64,000 bases of DNA from Rhodobacter huangdaonensis (GCF_004022465.1 NZ_SAVA01000001.1:62001-126000), one strand, 5' to 3'. Positions 16,357-25,059 are shown, counted from the stretch's first letter. A program made the numbers and translations. The notes: generated by a model not told the origin, from the letters alone.

Positions 16357-17139
16357 TCAGGTCCTTTCCAGAAACTCGGCGATCTTGCGCGCCGTCTGCG
16401 CCGGCTGCTCGACACAGGGGAGATGGCCCGCCCCCGCGATCAGCGCGAAATCCGCACCGCACAGCGCGGCGGTGGCGCGCACCAGATCGGGCGGGGTCGA
16501 ACCGTCCTGATCGCCCGCCAGCGCCAGCACCGGCAGGCTCAGCGCGCGGGTGCTCTCGGTCAGATCGGCGCCGGCGATCGCGGCGCAACACCCGAGATAG
16601 CCCTCGCGCGGGGTGCGGGTGAGCATGTTGCACCAGAGCCGGAACTCGGGCACCGAGGCGCGATAGGGCGCGGTGAACCAGCGTTCCATGATCGGCCCCT
16701 CGAGCGCCGCGATCCCGCCCGCGCGAATGGCCTCGATCCGCTGCGTCCACATCTCGGCCGTGCCGATCTTCGCCGCCGTGTCCATCAGCACCAGCGCGCG
16801 CAGCAGCCCCGGCCGCCGCGCCGCCAGTGCCTGCCCGATCAGCCCGCCGATCGACAGGCCGACGAAGGTCACCTCGCGCAGCCCCAGCCCGTCGCAGACC
16901 GCCGCCGCGTCGTCGGCCAGATCGGCAAGCGCATAGGGCGCGGGCGGGCAGTCGCTGAGCCCATGGCCACGCTTGTCGAAGCGCACCAGCCGCAGCCCGG
17001 CGGGCAGAAGCGGCAACAGCGTATCCCAGACCCGCAGATCGGTCCCGAGCGAGTTCGCGAAGATCACGGCGCGGCCGTCGCGCGGCCCCTCGTCCCTGAC
17101 ATGCAGGGTTACGCCCGTTGTCGTTTTGATGGTGTGCAT
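16357..17139 (-). CDS. pcaD: 3-oxoadipate enol-lactonase
   Basis: A 260-residue alpha/beta-hydrolase that opens 3-oxoadipate enol-lactone to 3-oxoadipate. The nucleophile elbow is FVGLSIGG, the catalytic His is in AGAGHLPCVEQP, and FANSLGTDLRVWD and RFDKRGHGLSD are typical of PcaD. GGAGG precedes the ATG by five bases. It is the first gene of pcaDCHGB, divergent from pcaQ. A paralogue lies at 52438-53217. Confidence 0.95.
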   Translation of the reverse strand: MHTIKTTTGVTLHVRDEGPRDGRAVIFANSLGTDLRVWDTLLPLLPAGLRLVRFDKRGHGLSDCPPAPYALADLADDAAAVCDGLGLREVTFVGLSIGGLIGQALAARRPGLLRALVLMDTAAKIGTAEMWTQRIEAIRAGGIAALEGPIMERWFTAPYRASVPEFRLWCNMLTRTPREGYLGCCAAIAGADLTESTRALSLPVLALAGDQDGSTPPDLVRATAALCGADFALIAGAGHLPCVEQPAQTARKIAEFLERT

Positions 17140-17163
17140 GGTTCCTCCGGCGGCCAGAGTAGA

Positions 17164-17191
17164 TTGAACTATCCGGCACGGAAATTATAAT
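17164..17191 (+). promoter_or_regulatory. pcaQ promoter, TTGAAC-N16-TATAAT
   Basis: TTGAAC (17164-17169) and TATAAT (17186-17191) are spaced by 16 bases, a good sigma-70 promoter, putting the transcript start near 17198. The same ATTATAAT core serves both directions. The PcaQ palindrome then lies just downstream of this start, a repressing position. Confidence 0.5.
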
Positions 17192-17212
17192 CTTGCACAG
17201 ATGTCATAACCT
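17184..17212 (-). promoter_or_regulatory. pcaD promoter, -10 TATAAT with operator in place of -35
   Basis: On the minus strand a perfect TATAAT (17184-17189) lies 17 bases from the -35 position (17207-17212), which is occupied by AGGTTA, part of the PcaQ palindrome. A poor -35 overlapped by an activator site is the expected layout for a LysR-activated promoter. Inferred from sequence only. Confidence 0.5.
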
Positions 17213-17221
17213 ACAGGTTAT
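17206..17221. promoter_or_regulatory. PcaQ operator ATAACC-N4-GGTTAT
   Basis: A perfect 6-bp palindrome, ATAACC-TACA-GGTTAT, sits between pcaQ and pcaD, three bases before the pcaQ ATG. It matches the ATAACC-N4-GGTTAA motif reported for PcaQ in Sinorhizobium. It overlaps the pcaD -35 region and would block pcaQ transcription when occupied. Confidence 0.8.
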
Positions 17222-17224
17222 AGG

Positions 17225-18139
17225 ATGCTGCATCCCCACCTTCGCATGCGCCATTTCCGCTGCTTTCTCGAAACCGCGCGCCTTGGCAGCCTGTCCGCCG
17301 CGGCAGCGGCGCTGAACGTGTCGCAGCCCGCCGCCTCGAAGACGATCCGCGACCTCGAGGAGATCGTCGGCACCGCGCTCTTCGACCGCTCGGGCCGCAG
17401 CCTCAGCCTGAATGCCGCGGGGCGGGTCTTCCAAAGCCATGTCGGCGCCGCGATGGCCGATCTCGAGCTGGCGCAGCGGCTGGTGCTCGATCCGCCGCAG
17501 CCGCGTCCGGTGGTGCGCGCCGGCGTGCTGCCCACCGCCGCAACCGGGCTCGTGCCGCGCGCGGCGCTTGCCTATCACGCCGATTTTCCCGAGGTTCTGC
17601 TCGACGTGATGACCGGCCCGAACTGGCTGCTGCTGTCGCTGCTGCGCGAGGGACAGCTCGATCTCGTCGTCGGCCGGATGCCGCCTGCGGGAAGCGCCGA
17701 CACGCTGCGCTTCCGTTCGCTCTATTGGGAGCGCGTCGTCCCGGTGGTGCGCGCCGATCATCCGCTGCTGCGGCAGGACTGGGACTATGGCGCCCTGACC
17801 CATTACCCGCTGATGCTGCCGCCACGCGGCGCACTGATCTCGGCCTCGGTGCGGCAATGGCTGCAATCGGTCGGCATCGGCGATCCGCAGCCCGCCTTCG
17901 AGAATGTCTCGCTGGCCTTCGGCCGCGAGGTGGTGCGGCAGTCCGATGTGGTGTGGTTCATCTCCGAGGGGGTCGTGCAGACCGAAGTCGAGGCCGGCAC
18001 CCTCGCCATCCTGCCGATCCGCAACGAGTTGCTCGGCGGGCCGGTCGGCATCACCTTGCGCGACACCGACGAGCCCTCGGCCCAGACCCGCGCCCTGATC
18101 GCGGCGATCGACCGCGCGGCGGAAGGGCTGATCGTCTAG
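17225..18139 (+). CDS. pcaQ: LysR-type regulator of the pca operon
   Basis: A 304-residue LysR regulator. The N-terminal helix-turn-helix reads RHFRCFLETARLGSLSAAAAALNVSQPAASKTIRDLEEIVGTALFDRS, and the PcaQ-like effector domain includes LDVMTGPNWLLLSLLREGQLDLVVGRMP. It is divergent from pcaD with the expected operator between them. No clear Shine-Dalgarno precedes the ATG at 17225; an ATG nine codons in (17249) is the alternative start. Expected inducer in this family is 3-carboxymuconate (known from homologues). Confidence 0.92.
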   Translation: MLHPHLRMRHFRCFLETARLGSLSAAAAALNVSQPAASKTIRDLEEIVGTALFDRSGRSLSLNAAGRVFQSHVGAAMADLELAQRLVLDPPQPRPVVRAGVLPTAATGLVPRAALAYHADFPEVLLDVMTGPNWLLLSLLREGQLDLVVGRMPPAGSADTLRFRSLYWERVVPVVRADHPLLRQDWDYGALTHYPLMLPPRGALISASVRQWLQSVGIGDPQPAFENVSLAFGREVVRQSDVVWFISEGVVQTEVEAGTLAILPIRNELLGGPVGITLRDTDEPSAQTRALIAAIDRAAEGLIV

Positions 18140-18170
18140 GCCGGCCCGGCCCCGCACGCGGCAGCGGCGG

Positions 18171-18653
18171 TCAGTCCGGCACCGGCACGCCCCCCGATTT
18201 CAGACAGCGCAGCGCGAAGCTCGAGCGGGAATTGCGGATCCCCGGCACCCGGTAAAGACGTTTGTGCAGGAATTCCTCATAGCCGCGCGTGCCGTTCACC
18301 GCCACCTTGAGGATGTAGTCGTATTCGCCGGTGACCAGCCAGACCTCGATCACCTCGGGCATCCCCGCCATCTGCCGCCCGAAGGTTTCCAGCACCGCGT
18401 CGTCGTGGCGGTCGAGCGTGACCTCGATCAGCACCGTCTCGGGAACGCCAAGCTTCGCGCCGTCGAGCACCGCCGCATAGCCGCGGATATAGCCCTCGGA
18501 CTCGAGCCGGCGGGTGCGCTGCCAGCACGGGCTTGGCGACAGCCCCACGCGCTCGGCCAGCGCCGCATTCGACAGACGGCCGTCGCGACTCAGCTCGCGC
18601 AGGATGCGCCGGTCGATCGCATCAAGCCCCCCTCCGGATGTTTCATCTTTCAT
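18171..18653 (-). CDS. bkdR: Lrp/AsnC-family regulator, BkdR-like
   Basis: A 160-residue Lrp-type regulator with an N-terminal helix-turn-helix (LDAIDRRILRELSRDGRLSNAALAERVGLSPSPCWQRTRRLE) and a C-terminal RAM/ACT effector domain (VWLVTGEYDYILKVAV). It is divergent from the branched-chain 2-oxoacid dehydrogenase operon, as BkdR is in Pseudomonas, where branched-chain amino acids are the co-inducers. GGAGGG lies before the ATG. Function follows from family plus position. Confidence 0.85.
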   Translation of the reverse strand: MKDETSGGGLDAIDRRILRELSRDGRLSNAALAERVGLSPSPCWQRTRRLESEGYIRGYAAVLDGAKLGVPETVLIEVTLDRHDDAVLETFGRQMAGMPEVIEVWLVTGEYDYILKVAVNGTRGYEEFLHKRLYRVPGIRNSRSSFALRCLKSGGVPVPD

Positions 18654-18770
18654 TCCGGCTTCCCTCCAGAATTTTCTTTTGACGGGAGGCTAGAATATAA
18701 AATCATTGAAAGGAAATTTTTCCGGACTCGGCCCACTCTTTTCCCATCGTATCGGAATTGGGAGAGGCCG
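18654..18770. promoter_or_regulatory. AT-rich divergent control region of bkdR and the bkd operon
   Basis: A 117-bp region much richer in A/T than its surroundings, with phased A/T tracts at 18669-18680, 18691-18707 and a GGAAA-TT-TTTCC dyad at 18712-18723. Lrp-family proteins bind such degenerate A/T-rich sites. No clear -35/-10 pair could be assigned with confidence. Confidence 0.45.
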
Positions 18771-19025
18771 ATGCACTTCGCGACATTCACCGCAGACACG
18801 GCCATCGAGGCGCTGCAGCGCGCCCTCGACGAGCTGGCCCGTGCCGGCTTCGCCCTCGAGGCGATCAGCCTCCGGGCACAGGCGCCGCGGGCCGAGGTCC
18901 GGCTCGAATTCCACCCGCGCGGCGGGATTTCCGCCGACACCTATCTGGCGCGGCTGGCCCGGATGCCGGGTGTGGCCGGCGTCGCCGGCGGCCCCGCGGC
19001 CGGGGCACAGGCGGAGGAGGTCTGA
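18771..19025 (+). CDS. Small ACT-like protein, first gene of the bkd operon
   Basis: An 84-residue protein, start ATG at 18771 with GGGAGAGG just upstream. The predicted pattern is strand (HFATFTAD), helix (IEALQRALDELARAGF), strand (LEAISLRAQ), strand (AEVRLEFHP), helix (TYLARLARM), strand (VAGVAG), the ACT order, most like the regulatory subunits of acetolactate synthase. Its stop is two bases before the E1-alpha start, so it is the operon's first gene. A role as a branched-chain amino-acid sensor for the complex is inference; no characterised homologue is recognised. Confidence 0.75.
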   Translation: MHFATFTADTAIEALQRALDELARAGFALEAISLRAQAPRAEVRLEFHPRGGISADTYLARLARMPGVAGVAGGPAAGAQAEEV

Positions 19026-19027
19026 GC

Positions 19028-20269
19028 ATGGATCCTGCCGCCCCGCCGCTGCGCCTGACCTTCGGTGCCCCGCACGCGCGCCCCGGCACCGCGCCCGATT
19101 TCTCGGATTTCCCGGTGCCCGAGGCCGGCGCCATGCGCCGCCCGCCGGTCGACACCCCGGCCGAGGAGATGCGCGATCTCGCCTTCGGCATGATCCGCAT
19201 CCTCGACGATGCAGGCGCGGCGCGCGGCCCCTGGGCCGAGGCGCTGGCGCTTGACGATGCGGCGCAGCTCGAAGGGCTGCGCCACATGCTCACCCTGCGC
19301 GCCTATGACGCGCGGATGCTGCTCGCGCAGCGCCAGCAGAAGACCTCCTTCTACATGCAGCACCTCGGCGAGGAGGCGATTTCCTGTGCCTTCCAGCGCG
19401 CGCTGCGCCCGGGCGACATGAACTTCCCCACCTATCGCCAGGCGGGGTTGCTGATCGCCTCGGGCTATCCGATCGGCACGATGATGTGCCAGGTCTACGG
19501 CAACGACGGCGATCCGGGGCGCGGCCGCCAGCTGCCGGTGCTCTATTCGTCGAAGGCGCACGGCTTCTTCTCGATCTCGGGCAACCTCGGCACGCAATAC
19601 ATCCAGGCGGTGGGCTGGGCGATGGGCTCGGCGCTTTCGGGCGCAGAGGCGATCGCCGCGGCCTGGATCGGCGACGGCTCGACCGCGGAAAGCGACTTTC
19701 ACGCCGCACTGGTCTTCGCCTCGAGCTATCGGGTGCCGGTGATCCTCAACATCGTCAACAACCAATGGGCGATCTCGACCTATCAGGAGGTGGCGCGCGG
19801 CAGCGTCGGCACCTTCGCCGCACGCGGTCATGGTTTCGGCATTCCCGCCCTGCGCGTCGATGGCAATGACTACCTCGCCGTCGTCGCGGCGGCCCGCTGG
19901 GCGGCCGAGCGCGCGCGGCGCAACCTCGGCCCGACACTGATCGAGCATGTGACCTACCGCGCCGCGGGGCATTCGACCTCGGACGATCCCTCGGCCTATC
20001 GCCCCTCGGACGAGGGCGCGAGCTGGCCGCTTGGCGATCCGGTCGCGCGGCTGCGCGACCACCTGATCGCGCGCGGGGTCTGGAGTGCCGAGCGCCACGC
20101 CCAGGCCGAGGCCGAGATCCTTGCAGGCGTCATCGAGGCGCAAAAGCAGGCCGAGGCGATCGGCACCCTGCACCAGGGCCGCCGGCCGAGCCCGGCCGAG
20201 ATGTTCGACGACGTCTATGCCGAGATGCCGCCGCATCTGCGGCGCCAGCGCCAGCAAGCGGGGTTCTGA
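19028..20269 (+). CDS. bkdA1: Branched-chain 2-oxoacid dehydrogenase E1 alpha subunit
   Basis: A 413-residue thiamine-diphosphate enzyme subunit that decarboxylates the 2-oxo acids of Val, Leu and Ile. The N-terminal extension LRLTFGAPHARPG and segment QRQQKTSFYMQHLGEEAISCAF are typical of BkdA1. The ThDP motif is WIGDGSTAESDFHAAL...NIVNNQWAIST, and the phosphorylation-loop-like region is YRAAGHSTSDDPSAYRP. It begins two bases after the ACT-like gene and is followed directly by the beta subunit. Confidence 0.95.
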   Translation: MDPAAPPLRLTFGAPHARPGTAPDFSDFPVPEAGAMRRPPVDTPAEEMRDLAFGMIRILDDAGAARGPWAEALALDDAAQLEGLRHMLTLRAYDARMLLAQRQQKTSFYMQHLGEEAISCAFQRALRPGDMNFPTYRQAGLLIASGYPIGTMMCQVYGNDGDPGRGRQLPVLYSSKAHGFFSISGNLGTQYIQAVGWAMGSALSGAEAIAAAWIGDGSTAESDFHAALVFASSYRVPVILNIVNNQWAISTYQEVARGSVGTFAARGHGFGIPALRVDGNDYLAVVAAARWAAERARRNLGPTLIEHVTYRAAGHSTSDDPSAYRPSDEGASWPLGDPVARLRDHLIARGVWSAERHAQAEAEILAGVIEAQKQAEAIGTLHQGRRPSPAEMFDDVYAEMPPHLRRQRQQAGF

Positions 20270-20270
20270 A

Positions 20271-21284
20271 ATGGCCACGATGACGATGATCGAGGCGATC
20301 CGCGACGCGCTCGACCTGGCGCTGACCGAGGATCCGCGCGTCACCCTGTTCGGCGAGGATGTGGGCTATTTCGGCGGGGTCTTCCGCTGCACCGCCGGGT
20401 TGCAGCAAAAGCACGGCGTCGCGCGCTGCTTCGACACGCCGATTTCCGAGCTGGGCATCGTCGGCGCGGCAATCGGCATGGCCGCCTTCGGCCGCCGCCC
20501 GGTGGTCGAGATCCAGTTCGCCGATTACATGTACCCCGCCTATGACCAGATCGTCTCCGAGGCGGCGCGGATGCGCTATCGCACCGCGGGCGAATTCACC
20601 TGCCCGCTCGTGGTGCGGATGCCGACCGGCGGCGGCATCTTCGGCGGGCAGACCCACAGCCAGAGCCCCGAGGCGCTGTTCACCCATGTCACCGGGCTGA
20701 AGACGGTGGTGCCCTCGACCCCTTACGACGCCAAGGGCCTGCTGCTCGCGGCGATCGACGACCCCGACCCGGTGATCTTCCTCGAGCCGAAGCGGCTCTA
20801 CAACGGCCCCTTCGACGGGCATCACGACCGCCCGGTGACGCCCTGGCGCGGCCATCCGCTCGCCGAGGTGCCCGAGGGGCGCTATCACCTGCCGCTCGGG
20901 CAGGCGGCGATCCGGCGCGCGGGGACGCAGCTCACCGTGCTCGCCTATGGCACGATGGTGCATGTCGCGCTTGCCGCGGTCGCCGAGGCCGGGATCGACG
21001 CCGAGGTGATCGACCTGCGCACGCTGCTGCCGCTCGATCTCGAGACGATCACCACCTCGGTGCGCAGGACCGGGCGCTGCGTGATCGTGCACGAGGCGAC
21101 GCTGACCTCGGGCTTTGGCGCCGAGCTTGCGGCGCAGGTGCAGGCCGAGTGCTTCTGGCATCTCGAGGCCCCGGTCGAACGGGTCGCGGGATGGGACACC
21201 CCTTACCCGCATACCGCGGAATGGGATTATTTCCCCGGCCCGGCGCGGGTTGCCGCCGCCTGCCGGCGCGTGATGGAGGCCTGA
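20271..21284 (+). CDS. bkdA2: Branched-chain 2-oxoacid dehydrogenase E1 beta subunit
   Basis: A 337-residue transketolase-like subunit. Family segments: LFGEDVGYFGGVFRCTAGL, FDTPISELGIVGAAIGMA, VVEIQFADYMYPAYDQIVSEAARMRYRT, RMPTGGGIFGG and VIDLRTLLPLDLETI, with C-terminal RVAGWDTPYPHTAEWDYFP typical of the branched-chain rather than the pyruvate enzyme. The ATG follows the E1-alpha stop by one base. Confidence 0.95.
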   Translation: MATMTMIEAIRDALDLALTEDPRVTLFGEDVGYFGGVFRCTAGLQQKHGVARCFDTPISELGIVGAAIGMAAFGRRPVVEIQFADYMYPAYDQIVSEAARMRYRTAGEFTCPLVVRMPTGGGIFGGQTHSQSPEALFTHVTGLKTVVPSTPYDAKGLLLAAIDDPDPVIFLEPKRLYNGPFDGHHDRPVTPWRGHPLAEVPEGRYHLPLGQAAIRRAGTQLTVLAYGTMVHVALAAVAEAGIDAEVIDLRTLLPLDLETITTSVRRTGRCVIVHEATLTSGFGAELAAQVQAECFWHLEAPVERVAGWDTPYPHTAEWDYFPGPARVAAACRRVMEA

Positions 21285-21286
21285 GC

Positions 21287-22564
21287 ATGGGAGTTTACCT
21301 GATCCGGGTGCCCGATATCGGCGAGGGCATCGCCGAAACCGAAATCGCCGAATGGCTCGTTGCGCCGGGGGATCTGGTGGCCGAGGACCAGCCGGTCGCG
21401 GCGGTGATGACCGACAAGGCGACGGTCGAGATCCCGGCCCCGGTCGCGGGCCGGGTGATCGCCTGCGCCGCCGCGCCGGGCACGGTGCTTGCGGTCGGCG
21501 CCGAGCTGATGCGCCTCGAAGTCGAGGGCGCGGGCAATGCCGACGCGACGCCGCCCGCAACCCGGCCCGAGGCCCCGCCGGCCCCCGCCCCGGCTTCTGC
21601 CGCGGCTCCGGCCCGGCCCGAGCCCCCCCCTCCGTCCCGCCCGGCCGCGGCACAGCCCTCCGCCGCCCCGGCACAGCCCTGCGCGATCCCGGACCGGCCG
21701 CTCGCCGCGCCCTCGGTGCGTGCCCTCGCCCGCGAGCGCGGCCTCGATCTGCGGCAGATCACCGGCACCGGCCCCGGCGGGCGGATCCTGCGCACTGATG
21801 TCGAAAGCTTCGAGCCCGCGGCGGCCAGGGGCGGGCGGCGGCGCAACCTGTCGGTCGAGGAGATCCCGGTGATCGGGCTGCGCCGCAAGATCTCGGACCG
21901 GATGCAAGCCGCAACGGCGGTGCCCCATATCACCATCGTCGAGGAGGTCGAGGTCAGCGCGCTCGAAACCCTGCGCGCGCGACTCAATGCCCGCGCCGCT
22001 GCCCGCCCCGGCGCGGCGCGGCTGACGCTGCTGCCCTTCCTCGCGCGGGCAATCGTCTGCGCCGTGGCCGATCAGCCCGGGCTGAACGCGCATCACCTGA
22101 CCGACGCCACACAGGGGCCGGCGCGGTTGCGCCGCTTCGGGGCCGTCCATCTCGGGATCGCAACGCAGACGCCCTCGGGTCTCGTCGTGCCGGTGCTGCG
22201 CCATGCCGAGGCGCTCGGGCTCGGCGAGACCGCGGCCGAGATCGCCCGCCTGGCCGAGGCCGCGCGCGGCGGCACCGCCACCCGCGAGGAGCTGAGCGGC
22301 TCGACCATCACCATCACCTCGCTCGGGGCGCTTGGCGCGATCGCCACCACCCCGATCCTGAACCTGCCCGAGGTCGCGATCATCGGGGTGAACCGGATCG
22401 CCCAGAGGCCGTTCTGGACCGGCACCGGCTTCGAGCCGCGACCGATGATGAACCTGTCGTGCAGCTTCGATCATCGCGTCGTCGACGGCTGGGACGGCGC
22501 CGTCTTCGTGCAGCGGCTCAGGGAGCTGCTGGAAACCCCCGCCCTTCTGTTCGCCGAGGTGTGA
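21287..22564 (+). CDS. bkdB: Branched-chain 2-oxoacid dehydrogenase E2 (dihydrolipoyl acyltransferase)
   Basis: A 425-residue three-part E2. An N-terminal lipoyl domain carries the lipoyl lysine in VMTDKATVEIPAP (Lys ~43); a Pro/Ala-rich linker follows (~85-140); a peripheral-subunit-binding domain reads APSVRALARERGLDLRQITGTGPGGRILRTDV; and the acyltransferase core ends with the catalytic SFDHRVVDGWDGA (His ~396). A single lipoyl domain is usual for bacterial Bkd E2. Start ATG is two bases after the E1-beta stop. Confidence 0.95.
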   Translation: MGVYLIRVPDIGEGIAETEIAEWLVAPGDLVAEDQPVAAVMTDKATVEIPAPVAGRVIACAAAPGTVLAVGAELMRLEVEGAGNADATPPATRPEAPPAPAPASAAAPARPEPPPPSRPAAAQPSAAPAQPCAIPDRPLAAPSVRALARERGLDLRQITGTGPGGRILRTDVESFEPAAARGGRRRNLSVEEIPVIGLRRKISDRMQAATAVPHITIVEEVEVSALETLRARLNARAAARPGAARLTLLPFLARAIVCAVADQPGLNAHHLTDATQGPARLRRFGAVHLGIATQTPSGLVVPVLRHAEALGLGETAAEIARLAEAARGGTATREELSGSTITITSLGALGAIATTPILNLPEVAIIGVNRIAQRPFWTGTGFEPRPMMNLSCSFDHRVVDGWDGAVFVQRLRELLETPALLFAEV

Positions 22565-22565
22565 C

Positions 22566-23948
22566 ATGCGCGAGATCTCCTGCAAGCTGCTGGTCGTCGG
22601 CGGCGGCCCCGCCGGCTATGTCTGCGCGATCCGGGCCGGGCAGCTCGGGCTCGACACCGTGCTCGTCGAGGAGGCGGCGCTCGGCGGCACCTGTCTGACC
22701 GTGGGCTGCATCCCCTCGAAGGCGCTGATCCACGTCGCGGCCGAATACGAACGCGTCGCGCGCCTGTCCGAGACCGCCGTGGCCGGGGTGCGCTGCCACG
22801 GCGCCACGCTCGATCTCGGCGCCGCGATGGCCTGGAAGGACGGCATCGTGCAGCAGCTTTCGACGGGCGTCGCCGCCCTGCTGCGCAAGGCCGGGGTGCA
22901 GGTGGTGCACGGGGCCGCGCGGCTGCGCGACGGCAAGAGCGCCGATGTCGAGACCGCCGGGGGGCCGGTCTCGATCCGCGCCGAAACGCTGGTGATCGCC
23001 ACCGGCTCCGAGCCCGTCGCGCTTGCCGCCCTGCCCTTCGGCGGTGACATCCTGTCCTCGAGCGGCGCGCTTGCGCTGACCGAGCTGCCGTACAGCCTCG
23101 CCGTCGTCGGCGGCGGCTATATCGGGCTCGAGCTCGGCATGGCCTTCGCGCGGATGGGCAGCCGCGTCACCGTGATCGAGGCGGGCGAGCGGGTCCTGCC
23201 GGGCTGGGACGCCGAGCTGACCGCCCCCGTCGTCAGGGCGCTCGGCCGGATCGGCGTGACGGTGCACACCAAGGCACGGGCCGAAGGCTATGCCGCGGGC
23301 GTGCTGCGGATCCGCCGCGGTGACAGCACCGAGGAGATCGCGGCGCAGAAGGTTCTCGTCACCGCCGGCCGCCGGCCGCGCGCCACCGGCGCCGGGCTCG
23401 ACCGGCTCGATCTGGCGATGGCGGGGCCCTTCCTGCGCATCGACGCGGCCTGCCGCACCTCGATGCAGGGGGTCTATGCGATCGGCGACGTCACCGGCGA
23501 GCCGATGCTCGCCCATCGCGCGATGGCGCAGGGCGAGATGGTGGCCGAGCTCGTCGCCGGCACCCGGCGGCACTGGGACCACCGGGCGATCCCGGCGGTG
23601 TGCTTCACCGATCCCGAGATCGTCTCGGTCGGGCTGTCGCCCGCCGAAGCCGCGGCGCGCGGCCCGATCCGCAGCGCGGTCTTCCCGTTCCAGGCGAATG
23701 GCAAGGCGCTGACCGAAGATCGCGACGAGGGCTTCGTGCGGGTCACCGCTGATGCCGCGGCAGGCGAGATCCTCGGCATTCAGGCGGTGGGGGCCGGGGT
23801 GGCCGACTTCGCCGGGGAATTCGCCCTGGCGATCGAGATGGGCGCGACGCTCGAGGATATCGCCGCGACGATCCACGCCCACCCGACCCGCGGCGAGGTG
23901 TTCCACGAGGCCAGCCTGCGCAGCCTCGGGCGGGCGCTGCACCTCTAG
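22566..23948 (+). CDS. lpdV: Dihydrolipoyl dehydrogenase (E3) of the Bkd complex
   Basis: A 460-residue FAD disulfide oxidoreductase that reoxidises the E2 lipoamide with NAD+. FAD motif LLVVGGGPAGYVCAIRAGQLG, redox-active disulfide GGTCLTVGCIPSKAL (~residues 42-47), NAD motif LAVVGGGYIGLELGMAF, second FAD motif VYAIGDVTGEPMLAH and the C-terminal active-site pair HAHPTRGE are all present. It ends the operon, one base after E2. A dedicated E3 here parallels LpdV of Pseudomonas. Confidence 0.95.
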   Translation: MREISCKLLVVGGGPAGYVCAIRAGQLGLDTVLVEEAALGGTCLTVGCIPSKALIHVAAEYERVARLSETAVAGVRCHGATLDLGAAMAWKDGIVQQLSTGVAALLRKAGVQVVHGAARLRDGKSADVETAGGPVSIRAETLVIATGSEPVALAALPFGGDILSSSGALALTELPYSLAVVGGGYIGLELGMAFARMGSRVTVIEAGERVLPGWDAELTAPVVRALGRIGVTVHTKARAEGYAAGVLRIRRGDSTEEIAAQKVLVTAGRRPRATGAGLDRLDLAMAGPFLRIDAACRTSMQGVYAIGDVTGEPMLAHRAMAQGEMVAELVAGTRRHWDHRAIPAVCFTDPEIVSVGLSPAEAAARGPIRSAVFPFQANGKALTEDRDEGFVRVTADAAAGEILGIQAVGAGVADFAGEFALAIEMGATLEDIAATIHAHPTRGEVFHEASLRSLGRALHL

Positions 23949-23954
23949 CGCGGC

Positions 23955-25043
23955 TCAGCCGAGGCGCGCGCAGACCGCCTCGGTGATCTCGGCCGATCCA
24001 TACCGGCCACCGAGATCGCGGCCGAGGATGCCCTCGGCGATCGCCGCCTCGACCGCCTGCCGCAGCCGGTGCGCCCCCGCCCCGAGCCGGGCATCGGCGT
24101 GCCGCGTGGCAAGCCAGTCGAGCATGGCCGCCGCCGAGAGCAGGGTGCCATAGGGATTGGCGATCCCCTTGCCGGCGATATCGGGGGCCGAGCCATGCGA
24201 GGCCTGAAACAGCCCCTGCGTCACGCCGATCTCGGCCGAGGGCGCGAGCCCCAGCCCGCCGATCGTCGCCGCCGCAAGATCGGAAAGGATGTCGCCGAAC
24301 ATGTTCTCGGTGACGATCACGTTGTAATGGCCGGGGCGGGTCACGAGATACATCGCCATCGCGTCGATCAGCCCGTGCTCGGCCTCGATCTCCGGATACT
24401 CCGCCGCGACCTCGTCGAACACCGCGCGGAAGAAGGCATAGCTGCGCAGCACATTCGCCTTGTCGACGCAGGTCACCCGCCTGACCCCGTCGGCCGGCGC
24501 CCCGCGCGAGCTCCGCGCCAGCTCGAAGGCCTGCCGCACGATCCGCTCGACGCCCTTGCGGGTCTGCACCAGCGTGTCGACGGCCAGCTCGCCGCGCAGC
24601 TGCGCGCCGGCGCCGCGGGCGGCATAAAGCCCTTCGCTGTTCTCGCGCACGATCACGTAGTCGATCCCACCCGGCGCGACCTCGGCAAGCGGCGAGCGCA
24701 CCCCGGGATAGAGCCGGATCGGCCGGATATTGGCAAAAAGGTCCAGCTCGAAGCGCAGCCGCAAGGTGAAATCGAGCCCCGCCTCGGTGCCGTCCGGATG
24801 CACGATGCCGGGCAGACCCGCCGCGCCGTGCAAGATCGCATCGGCGTCGCGGCAGGCGGCATAGGTCGCCGCGGGAAAGCTCTCGCCGCTGCGGCGATAG
24901 AGCTCGGCCCCGGCAGGGTGCTCGCGCAGCACGAGCGGCCCGGCCGGACCGAAAAGCGCGTCGAGGCAGCGCACCGCAGCGGCCGCGACCTCCGGTCCGA
25001 TGCCGTCGCCCGGCACCACGGCGATCTGGTAGATGTCCTTCAT
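23955..25043 (-). CDS. Isocitrate/isopropylmalate dehydrogenase family enzyme (tartrate/D-malate dehydrogenase-like)
   Basis: A 362-residue NAD-dependent beta-decarboxylating dehydrogenase. Conserved parts: VVPGDGIGPEV, FTLRLRFELDLFANIRPIRLYPGV (substrate Arg residues), VIVRENSEGLYAARG, VTCVDKANVLRSY with the catalytic Lys, and VTENMFGDILSDLAAATIGGLGLAPSAEIG with metal-binding Asp residues, then FQASHGSAPDIAGKG. The RENSEG motif with this neighbourhood resembles tartrate, D-malate or homoisocitrate-type members rather than LeuB, which would lie beside leuCD. It follows the SDR gene by 16 bases on the same strand. Substrate unknown. Confidence 0.85.
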   Translation of the reverse strand: MKDIYQIAVVPGDGIGPEVAAAAVRCLDALFGPAGPLVLREHPAGAELYRRSGESFPAATYAACRDADAILHGAAGLPGIVHPDGTEAGLDFTLRLRFELDLFANIRPIRLYPGVRSPLAEVAPGGIDYVIVRENSEGLYAARGAGAQLRGELAVDTLVQTRKGVERIVRQAFELARSSRGAPADGVRRVTCVDKANVLRSYAFFRAVFDEVAAEYPEIEAEHGLIDAMAMYLVTRPGHYNVIVTENMFGDILSDLAAATIGGLGLAPSAEIGVTQGLFQASHGSAPDIAGKGIANPYGTLLSAAAMLDWLATRHADARLGAGAHRLRQAVEAAIAEGILGRDLGGRYGSAEITEAVCARLG

Positions 25044-25059
25044 CCCGGCCCCTCCCCGC

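Noticed and set aside
18678..18707. Sigma-70 promoter TTGACG with TATAAA for the bkd operon
   Set aside because: Spacing between the two boxes is far too short; with correct spacing the -10 is poor.
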